Of a stretch of 64,000 nt of DNA, positions 57,631-64,000 are shown piece by piece (the stretch's first letter is position 1; each line of letters begins with the position of its first letter). The position numbers were made by a program, and so were the translations under genes. Origin of the DNA: Streptomyces lavendulae subsp. lavendulae (GTDB taxonomy: Bacteria; Actinomycetota; Actinomycetes; Streptomycetales; Streptomycetaceae); NCBI RefSeq assembly GCF_002803845.1, contig NZ_CP024985.1, positions 3,596,001 to 3,660,000 on the forward strand. Direction: 5' to 3'. The notes beneath the pieces are model-generated. The model made no database searches, had not been told where the DNA came from, and saw nothing but the letters and a program-made list of their open reading frames with translations.

Positions 57631-58188
57631 GTGGCACGCAGCAGCTCGGGAATCGTGGCCGGGCTCACCGTCGCGGCGCTCGCCGCGATCGGCTTCCTCG
57701 GCTGGCAGGCCTCGGCGACCGCGCCGGCGCACCCCGCGAAGGCGGCTCCGCAGGCCCCCGCCGCGCCGCAGAACCAGCCCCCGGCCAAGCAGGACCCGGC
57801 GAAGCCCGTGGCGGTGCCCGCCGATTCGGGCACCGGGATGCGGGTCGTGTACTCGGTGTCCCAGAAGCGGGTGTGGCTGGTCGCGGAGGACGGCCGGGAC
57901 CCCAGGTCGTTCACGGTGACGCCGAGCACGGTGCACCCGGCGCCCGGCAGCTACGTGGTCGGCTCGCGGTCGGGCACGGTCACGGGCACGGACGGGGTGC
58001 CGATCGAGCACGTCGTGCGGTTCGCCAGCACGGACGGCATCGCGATCGGCTTCAGCGCGCGCGTGGACGGCTCGATGCCGGCGCCGGACCCCGCGAAGAA
58101 GGCCGGCGGCATCCGGATGACCCGCGCCGACGGTGACGCGATGTGGGCGTTCGCGACGATCAGCTCGAAGGTCGTCGTCGTTCCCTGA
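57631..58188 (+). CDS. secreted protein with degenerate L,D-transpeptidase (YkuD)-like domain
   Basis: A 185-residue exported protein. Signal peptide with hydrophobic AGLTVAALAAIGFLGW; then an Ala/Pro/Gln linker. The remaining 115 residues have the beta-rich pattern of the YkuD fold: VVYSVSQKRVWLVAEDG, APGSYVVGS and GGIRMTRADGDAMWAF. The catalytic SHGCIRM motif is replaced by AGGIRM, with no Cys or His at the site. So it cannot act as an L,D-transpeptidase by the usual mechanism; it may bind wall fragments. GTG 57631 follows AGGTGGAG. Divergent from tsaB. Confidence 0.75.
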   Translation: MARSSSGIVAGLTVAALAAIGFLGWQASATAPAHPAKAAPQAPAAPQNQPPAKQDPAKPVAVPADSGTGMRVVYSVSQKRVWLVAEDGRDPRSFTVTPSTVHPAPGSYVVGSRSGTVTGTDGVPIEHVVRFASTDGIAIGFSARVDGSMPAPDPAKKAGGIRMTRADGDAMWAFATISSKVVVVP

Positions 58189-58271
58189 CGCCGCTCAGGG
58201 CGCGGCGCACCGCCCCGCCCCGCGCACCACGCCCCGCCGACCCGTCCGGGGATTCACCCGAACGGGGTCTT

Positions 58272-58457
58272 TCAGGCCGCTTCCGACTCCGGGGCGGCCT
58301 GTTGTGCGTGCGGCCCGGCGGGTGCCGCCCCGCCCTGCGGTGCGGGGTCCCGGTCCGCCCGTCCGGGCGGCGTCGACACCGCCGTGGCGGCCACGCCCGC
58401 CGCGAGCAGGGCCCGCATGGACACGACGGGCGCTCGCTCTGCTCCTGCTGCCGACAT
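58272..58457 (-). CDS. small secreted or membrane peptide, candidate iron-regulated
   Basis: A 61-residue frame with a textbook ribosome site AGGAGG seven bases before ATG 58457. It has a short hydrophobic segment (MRALLAAGVAATAVS, residues 14-28) after a 13-residue polar start, then a Pro/Ala/Gln-rich tail. The segment may be a signal peptide or membrane anchor. An iron-box-like sequence lies 32-50 bases upstream. The gene is not recognised and too short for homology by eye. Confidence 0.6.
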   Translation of the reverse strand: MSAAGAERAPVVSMRALLAAGVAATAVSTPPGRADRDPAPQGGAAPAGPHAQQAAPESEAA

Positions 58458-58488
58458 GGCTGCCTCCTGAGACCCCGGGACGCTGTAC

Positions 58489-58506
58489 TTAGGTAGACCT
58501 AACCAA
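58489..58506 (-). promoter_or_regulatory. iron-box-like (DmdR1/IdeR) operator
   Basis: TTAGGTAGACCTAACCAA matches 13 of 19 positions of the DtxR-family consensus including both GGT/ACC cores with seven bases between them. It is placed just upstream of the 61-residue gene, whose promoter it would cover. The rest of the 173-bp gap to tsaE shows nothing else. Confidence 0.5.
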
Positions 58507-58630
58507 CGCTCGGTACCATGTCATCACGCGGCCCCACACCTGCGCAATATCTTCCCGACGGCTTGTCGGTACGTCGTGGGCGCAGCGCCGGTCCACAGGG
58601 GGCGGGCGAGGGGGGCTTACGGCGTCGCGC

Positions 58631-59194
58631 CTACCGTCCGGCCGCCCCGGTGAGTGCCGCGAGCTCCGCGCCGGACCAGCGCGCCCCGACGCCGCGCAGC
58701 GCGACCTCGCGCACGTCGTCCAGGACCTCCTCGTGGCCCACGGCCCGGCCGATCACCACGTGCAGGCGGTCGTCGGAGAGTTCCTCCACCTTGCCGTCGC
58801 CCCACTCCACGACGACCACGGACTCGGGCAGCGAGACGTCGAGGTCCAGGTCCTCCATCTCCTCCAGCCCGCCGCCGAGCCGGTAGGCGTCCACGTGCAC
58901 CAGCGGCGGTCCGTCGCCCAGGGACGGGTGCACCCGGGCGATCACGAAGGTCGGCGAGGTCACGGCCCCGCGCACGCCCAGCCCCTCCCCCAGGCCCCGG
59001 GTCAGGGTGGTCTTGCCCGCGCCGAGCTCCCCGGTCAGCAGGACGAGGTCGCCGGGGCGCAGCAGCCCCGCGATCCTGCGGCCCAGCTCCTGCATGGAGG
59101 CGGGCGAGTCGACGGTGACGATGGTTTCGGCGGCGGCCTCGGCCAGGGCCTCAGCCGCCGGGCTGCGCGGTGCTTCCCGCGGTACTTCTTCCAT
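58631..59194 (-). CDS. tsaE: tRNA threonylcarbamoyladenosine biosynthesis ATPase TsaE
   Basis: A 187-residue ATPase of the t6A pathway. Walker A reads GELGAGKTTLTRGLGEGLG, then TSPTFVIARVH and HVDAYRLGG. The start ATG 59194 lies inside the end of the upstream hydrolase gene (44-base overlap), so they are co-transcribed. A start nine bases earlier would use TTG. The C-terminus has 40 extra residues compared with short TsaE. Confidence 0.93.
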   Translation of the reverse strand: MEEVPREAPRSPAAEALAEAAAETIVTVDSPASMQELGRRIAGLLRPGDLVLLTGELGAGKTTLTRGLGEGLGVRGAVTSPTFVIARVHPSLGDGPPLVHVDAYRLGGGLEEMEDLDLDVSLPESVVVVEWGDGKVEELSDDRLHVVIGRAVGHEEVLDDVREVALRGVGARWSGAELAALTGAAGR

Positions 59195-60332
59195 GCGCCC
59201 CAACGTTAGTCGGTGCGGGGACGGCTCCGGTGCGCGCCAGGAGGTCGGTCAGCAGGCCGGTCACGATGTCCGGGCGCTCCAGCATCATCAGGTGCCCGGT
59301 GTTCTCCAGCACGACCAGGTCGGCGGCCGGCAGCGCCTCCTTGATCGACACGCTGTGCTCCGCGGGGATGATCATGTCCCGGTCCCCGGCGATGACGGTG
59401 ACCGGGATGTCCGCGAACCGCTGGAGGGCTTCGGTCTTGTCGTGGGCCTGGAAGGCCGGGTAGAACTCGGCGACCACGTCGATCGGGGTCGCCTCGATCA
59501 GCCGCTCGGCGAAGCGGGCCACGCCCGGATCCACGTCCCGCGAGCCGAACGAGTACATCTTGATCATCCCGGCGAAGAGGTCGGCGGTGGCCCCGCGGGC
59601 CTTCTCCACCAGCTCCACCTGGGAGCCGAGGGCCCTGAGCACGCCGGGCAGGATCCTGCGCACCGCGCCCTGCCCCACGGAGGGCAGCCCGTACGTCACC
59701 TGGTCGAGCCGTCCGCTGGAGGTGCCCACCAGGGCCACCCCGGTCACCCGGTCGCGCACCAGCTCCGGGAACTGCTCGGCGAGGGCCATGACGGTCATCC
59801 CGCCCATGGAGTGGCCGACGAGGACCAGCGGGCCCTCGGGCGCGGTGGCGTCGATGACGGCCTTGAGGTCGCGGCCCAGCGCTTCGATGGTCACCGGCTC
59901 GCCGTCGGCCTGGGCCAGGCCCCGGGCGCTGCGGCCGTGGCTGCGCTGGTCCCAGTAGACGGCCCGGACGACCCCGCGCAGCGCGGCGCGCTGGAAGTGC
60001 CAGGAGTCCTGGCCCAGGCAGTAGCCGTGGCAGAAGACGACGGTGGTCCCGGCGGTGGGGGACGAGCGGCGCAGGCGGCGCTTCTTGCCGGCCGGCTCGG
60101 GCGGCAGCTCGTCGGTCTCGTAGTAGAGCTCGGTGCCGTCCTCGGCCCGGCAGGCGCCCTCGGTCCCGCGCAGGGAGCCGTAGTCCCCGGCGGCGTCGAG
60201 CGCCAGCCGGGCCTTCATGCGGATGCCCCGTCCCACGGTGATCCTTTCGACCGCGACACCGGCCGCGGCGCCCGCCGCTATGACACCGATGGCGGCGCCG
60301 GCCCAGCCGGCCTTGCGCCAGTTTTCGCTCAC
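59151..60332 (-). CDS. membrane-anchored alpha/beta-hydrolase
   Basis: A 393-residue hydrolase. One N-terminal membrane helix (about residues 10-28, AAIGVIAAGAAAGVAVE), then the hydrolase domain: VVFCHGYCLGQDSWHFQ, WDQRSHGRS, nucleophile GHSMGGMTV, Asp in GDRDMIIP and His in NTGHLMMLERP. A conserved actinobacterial gene between alr and tsaE; substrate unknown. GTG 60332 is 17 bases past alr. Its end overlaps tsaE. Confidence 0.88.
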   Translation of the reverse strand: MSENWRKAGWAGAAIGVIAAGAAAGVAVERITVGRGIRMKARLALDAAGDYGSLRGTEGACRAEDGTELYYETDELPPEPAGKKRRLRRSSPTAGTTVVFCHGYCLGQDSWHFQRAALRGVVRAVYWDQRSHGRSARGLAQADGEPVTIEALGRDLKAVIDATAPEGPLVLVGHSMGGMTVMALAEQFPELVRDRVTGVALVGTSSGRLDQVTYGLPSVGQGAVRRILPGVLRALGSQVELVEKARGATADLFAGMIKMYSFGSRDVDPGVARFAERLIEATPIDVVAEFYPAFQAHDKTEALQRFADIPVTVIAGDRDMIIPAEHSVSIKEALPAADLVVLENTGHLMMLERPDIVTGLLTDLLARTGAVPAPTNVGAHGRSTAGSTAQPGG

Positions 60333-60349
60333 GACGTCGCCGTCCTCAC

Positions 60350-61486
60350 TCAGCCGCCCAGGTACACCCGGGGCACCCGACCTCCGATACGGGTGACGAT
60401 CTCATACGCGATCGTGTGTGCCGCTTGAGCCCAGTCCTCGGCGGTGGGTTCGCCGCGCTCCGCGTCGCCGAAAACGACGGCCTCGTCGCCGGGCTCGGCG
60501 AGGTCCTCGCCGAGGTCGACGACGAACTGGTCCATGGCGATCCGGCCCGCGGCCCGGCGGACCTTGCCGCCGACGAGCACCGGCCCGCGGCCGGAGGCGC
60601 AGCGCGGCAGGCCGTCCGCGTAACCGGCGGGGACCAGCGCGAGGTGCGTCTCGGCCTCGGTGACGTAGTGGTGGCCGTAGCTCACGCCGTGCCCGGCGGG
60701 GACGGACTTGACCAGGGCGAGCGAGGCCTTGAGTCGCATGGCGGGACGCAGTCCGAGCTGGGCGGGGGTGCCGAGCTCGGGGGCGGGCGAGACGCCGTAG
60801 ACGGCCAGGCCGGTGCGGACGAGGTCGTAGTGGCTCTCGGGGAGGGTGAGGGTGGCGGGCGAGTTGGCGATGTGCCGGACCTCGGGGTCGACCCCTTCCT
60901 TCTCCGCGTAGGCGAGCATGTCGCGGAAGGCTTCGAGCTGGAGCCGGATGGAGGGGTGGCCGGGCTCGTCGGCGCAGGCGAAGTGCGACCAGACGCCGGT
61001 GACCTGGACGGTTCCTTCGGCCTGCGCGGCGACGGCCGCGCCGACGAGCTCCGCCCAGTCGGCGGGCTGGCAGCCGTTGCGGCCGAGGCCGGTGTCGGCC
61101 TTGAGCTGGATCCGGGCGGTGCGGCCGGCCGCGCGGGCGGCCTCCCGTACCTCGTCCAGGGCCCACATTCCGCTGACCGACACGTCGATGTCGGCCTCGA
61201 TGGCCTCCCGCCAGGGGCCGCCGGGGGTCCAGAGCCAGCACATGACGCGCCCCTCGATGCCGGCGGCGCGCAGGGCGAGCGCCTCCTCGGGGGTGGCGGT
61301 ACCGAGCCAGGTGGCGCCGGCCTCCTGGGCGGCACGGGCGCAGGGGACGGCCCCGTGCCCGTAGGCGTTCGACTTGACGACGGCCATGAGCTGGGCCCGG
61401 GGCGCCCGTGCGCGCAGGGCGCGCACGTTCTCCCGTACCGCGTCAAGATCGATCTCGGCGTACACGCGCATCGGAGTCTCGTTCAT
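60350..61486 (-). CDS. alr: alanine racemase
   Basis: PLP enzyme making D-alanine for peptidoglycan. In 378 residues the PLP Lys lies in MAVVKSNAYGHG, the catalytic Tyr in GVSYGHHYVTE and the RIAMDQFVVDLG motif in the C-terminal domain. ATG 61486 is the start. Upstream of it lies nnr; the cluster nnr-alr-hydrolase-tsaE is transcribed as one unit or with short gaps (under 100 bp). Confidence 0.96.
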   Translation of the reverse strand: MNETPMRVYAEIDLDAVRENVRALRARAPRAQLMAVVKSNAYGHGAVPCARAAQEAGATWLGTATPEEALALRAAGIEGRVMCWLWTPGGPWREAIEADIDVSVSGMWALDEVREAARAAGRTARIQLKADTGLGRNGCQPADWAELVGAAVAAQAEGTVQVTGVWSHFACADEPGHPSIRLQLEAFRDMLAYAEKEGVDPEVRHIANSPATLTLPESHYDLVRTGLAVYGVSPAPELGTPAQLGLRPAMRLKASLALVKSVPAGHGVSYGHHYVTEAETHLALVPAGYADGLPRCASGRGPVLVGGKVRRAAGRIAMDQFVVDLGEDLAEPGDEAVVFGDAERGEPTAEDWAQAAHTIAYEIVTRIGGRVPRVYLGG

Positions 61487-61576
61487 CGCCCACAGTCTCT
61501 CAGAACCCCCGCCCCGCCCCGATCTCCACCCGCCCGGCCGCGCCGGACCGGCCCCGGCCGGACCCGCTTCCCGGGG

Positions 61577-62974
61577 TCAGGAGATGACGTCGCGCCACGC
61601 CGCCGGAAGGGCGGCGGCCACCTCCTGCGCCACCACCGGCGCCCCGTCGGCGGCCAGCCGCCCGGCCAGCCCGTGCAGGTACGCCGCCACCGACCCGGCG
61701 TCGGCCCCCGGCAGCCCGCCCGCCAGCAGGGCCCCGGCCAGGCCGGACAGCACGTCCCCGCTCCCGGCGGTGGCCAGCCACGGGGTCCCGGTCGGGTTGA
61801 CCCGTACCGCTCCGCCCCCGGCGGGGGCGACCAGCGTCGTCGACCCCTTCAGCAGCACGGCCGCCCCGTACCGCTCCGCCAGCTCCCGTACGGCGGCCAG
61901 CCGCCCGGCCTCGACCGACTCCCTCGGCACCCCCAGCAGCGCCGCCGCCTCGCCCGCGTGCGGGGTCAGCAGGGTCGCGGCCCGGCGCCCCCGCACCACC
62001 TCGGGGTCCAGTCCGCGCAGCCCGTCCGCGTCCACCAGCACCGGCACGTCCCGGTCGGCCAGCGCCCGGCCGACCTCCGCGGCCCGCCCGGCCCCGATCC
62101 CCGGCCCGACCACCCAGGCCTGCACCCGGCCCCGCCCGACCAGCACCTCCGGGTACCGCGCGAGCACGGCGTCCGCCGCCGGGCCCACGTACCGCACCGC
62201 GCCCGCACCGCCCCGCAGCGCCCCCGCGACGGCCAGGACCGCCGCGCCCGGGTACTGCTCCGACCCGGCGACGACCCCGACCACGCCTCGCCGGTACTTG
62301 TCGCTCGACGCCGTCGGCACCGGCAGCAGCCGCGCCACGTCGGCGTGCTGGAGGGCCTCCAGCACGGGCTCCGCGAGGTCCAGCCCGATGTCGACCAGCC
62401 GCACCGCGCCCACCCGCGAGGCCCCGGGGTCGACGAGCAGCCCCGGCTTGTACGCGCCGAAGGTCACCGTCACGTCGGCCGTCACCGCGGGCCCGGTCAC
62501 CTCCCCGGTGTCCGCGTCGACCCCGCTCGGCAGGTCCACGGCGACCACGAGCGCGTCCGCCCGGACCCGCTCCGCCAGCGCGGCCGCCGCCGGGCGCAGC
62601 CCGCCCCGGCCGCCGATCCCGAGGAGCCCGTCCAGGACGAGGTCCGCCCGTCGCGGGACGGACGCCTCGACCCGGCCCCCGGCGGCCCGCAGCGCGGCGA
62701 GCCCGCCGGGGTGGATCCGCTGCGGGTCCATCGGGACCGCCGTCACCCGGGCCCCGCGCCGCGCCAGCCGCGCTCCCGCGTACAGGGCGTCGCCGCCGTT
62801 GTCCCCGGGGCCGGCCAGCACCACGACGCGGGAGCCGTACACCCGCCCCAGCAGTCCCGCGCACACGGCGGCCAGCCCGGCCGCGGCCCGCGCCATCAGG
62901 GCGCCTTCCGGCAGCCGGGCCATCAGCTCGCGCTCGGCGGCCCGTACGGTCTCCACGCTGTAAGCAGTACGCAT
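61577..62974 (-). CDS. nnr: bifunctional NAD(P)H-hydrate repair enzyme (epimerase + ADP-dependent dehydratase)
   Basis: Repairs hydrated NAD(P)H. The 465-residue protein joins a YjeF N-terminal epimerase domain (residues 1-210, LAGPGDNGGDALYAG, AVDLPSGVDADTG) and the YjeF C-terminal ribokinase-like dehydratase domain (KYRRGVVGVVAG, VVGPGIG, LTPHAGEAAALLG, TAGSGDVLSGLAGALLAGG). ATG 62974 is 34 bases from acpS. Confidence 0.94.
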   Translation of the reverse strand: MRTAYSVETVRAAERELMARLPEGALMARAAAGLAAVCAGLLGRVYGSRVVVLAGPGDNGGDALYAGARLARRGARVTAVPMDPQRIHPGGLAALRAAGGRVEASVPRRADLVLDGLLGIGGRGGLRPAAAALAERVRADALVVAVDLPSGVDADTGEVTGPAVTADVTVTFGAYKPGLLVDPGASRVGAVRLVDIGLDLAEPVLEALQHADVARLLPVPTASSDKYRRGVVGVVAGSEQYPGAAVLAVAGALRGGAGAVRYVGPAADAVLARYPEVLVGRGRVQAWVVGPGIGAGRAAEVGRALADRDVPVLVDADGLRGLDPEVVRGRRAATLLTPHAGEAAALLGVPRESVEAGRLAAVRELAERYGAAVLLKGSTTLVAPAGGGAVRVNPTGTPWLATAGSGDVLSGLAGALLAGGLPGADAGSVAAYLHGLAGRLAADGAPVVAQEVAAALPAAWRDVIS

Positions 62975-63008
62975 GGCACCAGCGTGCCCGAAGGCCGGTC
63001 CCGGAGGC

Positions 63009-63377
63009 CTACTTCTCGGCGATCACCACGGCGGACGCGATCCCGGCGTCATGGCTCAGCGAGATGTGCCAGGACTTCACACCGAGCTCCTTCGCCCGCG
63101 CCTCGACCGTCCCCGACACCCGCAGCCGGGGCTGCCCCGACTCCTCCACGTACACCTCGGCGTCGGTCCACAGCAGCCCGCCGGGCGCGCCGAGCGCCTT
63201 GGCGAGGGCCTCCTTGGCCGCGAACCGGGCGGCGAGCGAGGCGGTCCCGCGCCGCTCGCCGCCCGGCAGCGTCAGCTCGGAGTCGAGGAAGAGCCGCCGC
63301 GCCAGGTTCGGCGTCCGCTCCAGGGCCGCGCCGAACCGCTCGATCTCCGCAACGTCAATCCCCACACCGACGATCAC
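63009..63377 (-). CDS. acpS: holo-[acyl-carrier-protein] synthase
   Basis: A 122-residue phosphopantetheinyl transferase that activates fatty acid synthase ACP. Motifs: VGVGIDVAEIERF at the start and RFAAKEALAKALG in the middle, HISLSHDAGIASAVV at the end. It is followed (upstream in transcription) by glmS with an 11-base gap. ATG 63377 with AUG context is standard. Type II polyketide ACPs may also be substrates. Confidence 0.96.
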   Translation of the reverse strand: MIVGVGIDVAEIERFGAALERTPNLARRLFLDSELTLPGGERRGTASLAARFAAKEALAKALGAPGGLLWTDAEVYVEESGQPRLRVSGTVEARAKELGVKSWHISLSHDAGIASAVVIAEK

Positions 63378-63388
63378 AACAGCCCCAT

Positions 63389-64000
63389 CTACTCCACGGT
63401 CACGGACTTTGCGAGGTTACGCGGCTGGTCCACCTCGTTGCCCCGCGCCGTCGCCAGCTCGCACGCGAACACCTGCAGCGGCACCGTCGCCACCAGCGGC
63501 TGGAGCAGCGTCGGGGTCGCCGGGATGCGGATCAGGTGATCGGCGTACGGGACCACCGCCTCGTCGCCCTCCTCGGCGATCACGATGGTCCGCGCCCCGC
63601 GCGCCCGGATCTCCTGGATGTTCGAGACGATCTTGTCGTGCAGGACCGAGCGCCCGCGCGGGGACGGTACGACCACCACCACCGGCAGGTCCTCCTCGAT
63701 CAGCGCGATCGGACCGTGCTTGAGCTCGCCCGCCGCGAAGCCCTCGGCGTGCATGTACGCCAGCTCCTTGAGCTTGAGCGCGCCCTCCAGCGCCACCGGG
63801 TAGCCGACGTGCCGCCCGAGGAACAGCACGGTGTCCTTGTCGGCCAGCGAGCGCGCGAGCCGCCGTACGGGCTCCATCGTCTCCAGCACCGTGTCCACCG
63901 CGCCGGCGATGTCCGACAGCTCGCGGATCACGGCCTCGATCTCGTCGCCCCACTTGGTGCCCCGCACCTGCCCGAGGTACAGCGCGACCAGGTAGCAGGC
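63389..64000 (-). CDS. glmS: glutamine-fructose-6-phosphate aminotransferase GlmS, 3' part
   Basis: The C-terminal 203 residues of GlmS, which makes glucosamine 6-phosphate for peptidoglycan. The frame is open through the window end, where ACYLVALYLGQVRGTKWG is the typical start of the second SIS domain's preceding helix. Seen here are VLFLGRHVGYPVALEGALKLKELAYMHAEGFAAGELKHGPIALIE and the family C-terminus QPRNLAKSVTVE. The N-terminal glutaminase domain lies beyond the window. Begins (in transcription order) the glmS-acpS-nnr-alr row. Confidence 0.95.
   Translation of the reverse strand, partial: ACYLVALYLGQVRGTKWGDEIEAVIRELSDIAGAVDTVLETMEPVRRLARSLADKDTVLFLGRHVGYPVALEGALKLKELAYMHAEGFAAGELKHGPIALIEEDLPVVVVVPSPRGRSVLHDKIVSNIQEIRARGARTIVIAEEGDEAVVPYADHLIRIPATPTLLQPLVATVPLQVFACELATARGNEVDQPRNLAKSVTVE

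Overview
The window is chromosomal DNA of a Streptomyces-type actinomycete. G+C and third-position G/C are very high. bldM, whiD, a ShbA-like sigma factor, a His-tailed GroEL1, LAxTG-type surface protein and PASTA-less Ser/Thr kinases all lie in one neighbourhood. From memory the gene order (pcrA - guaA - kinases - guaB - sigma - bldM - whiD - groES/groEL1 - tsaD/rimI/tsaB - tsaE - alr - nnr - acpS - glmS) matches the conserved core of Streptomyces chromosomes. A looser version of this order (guaA, choD, guaB3, guaB2, sigD, whiB3, groEL1, gcp, rimI, alr, glmS) occurs in mycobacteria. I see no rRNA, tRNA, CRISPR array, insertion sequence or prophage. This is a core region with small accessory inserts.

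Layout. 1-6.5 kb: M23 endopeptidase (5' truncated by the window edge), helicase PcrA, ArsR regulator, small membrane protein, NlpC/P60 hydrolase, membrane-anchored esterase. 6.5-12.8 kb: a PspC-domain histidine kinase/LuxR regulator pair divergent from a PspC/LiaF-like protein, then DoxX, a large membrane protein and a class II aldolase homologue that has lost its metal ligands. 12.9-15.2 kb: guaA, divergent from a chorismate mutase gene. The latter is preceded by a consensus promoter, an apparently leaderless Phe/Tyr-containing 22-codon leader peptide and a perfect 17-bp hairpin, which together look like an aromatic-amino-acid attenuator. 15.4-20.7 kb: sortase-type surface protein, GMC/ChoD-like oxidoreductase and aldehyde dehydrogenase. 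20.9-28.2 kb: three consecutive membrane kinases with similar outside domains; the middle one is a pseudokinase. 28.3-33.3 kb: glpD, a nucleotide-sugar dehydrogenase lacking its catalytic cysteine, a membrane protein, and a TetR/DUF4345 pair with duplicated operators.

33.3-38.6 kb is the purine and development block: guaB3, guaB, shbA, bldM (with a textbook sigma-BldN promoter) and whiD. 38.7-43.8 kb: LysR, SDR, a two-part SnoaL-like protein, and groES-groEL1 under two CIRCE elements. 43.8-49.2 kb: two-component system, LCP ligase-family protein and FtsW/RodA. 49.2-54.9 kb: PadR/hydrolase pair around a palindrome, two tandem NodB-type lipoproteins, a THUMP-like methyltransferase and a membrane protein. 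54.9-64 kb: the t6A-tRNA genes (tsaD with a histidine-rich tail, rimI, tsaB, tsaE), a degenerate L,D-transpeptidase-like secreted protein, a tiny gene behind an iron-box-like sequence, alr, nnr, acpS and the 3' part of glmS (cut by the window end).

Many genes serve the envelope (peptidoglycan precursors glmS/alr, hydrolases, LCP, FtsW/RodA, NodB enzymes, sortase substrate, cell-envelope two-component systems). Others make GMP, control sporulation, or handle protein folding and tRNA modification. The features most worth following are the chorismate mutase leader, the pseudokinase cluster, the Cys-less nucleotide-sugar dehydrogenase, the guaA direct repeats and the several homologues that keep a fold but have lost active-site residues.
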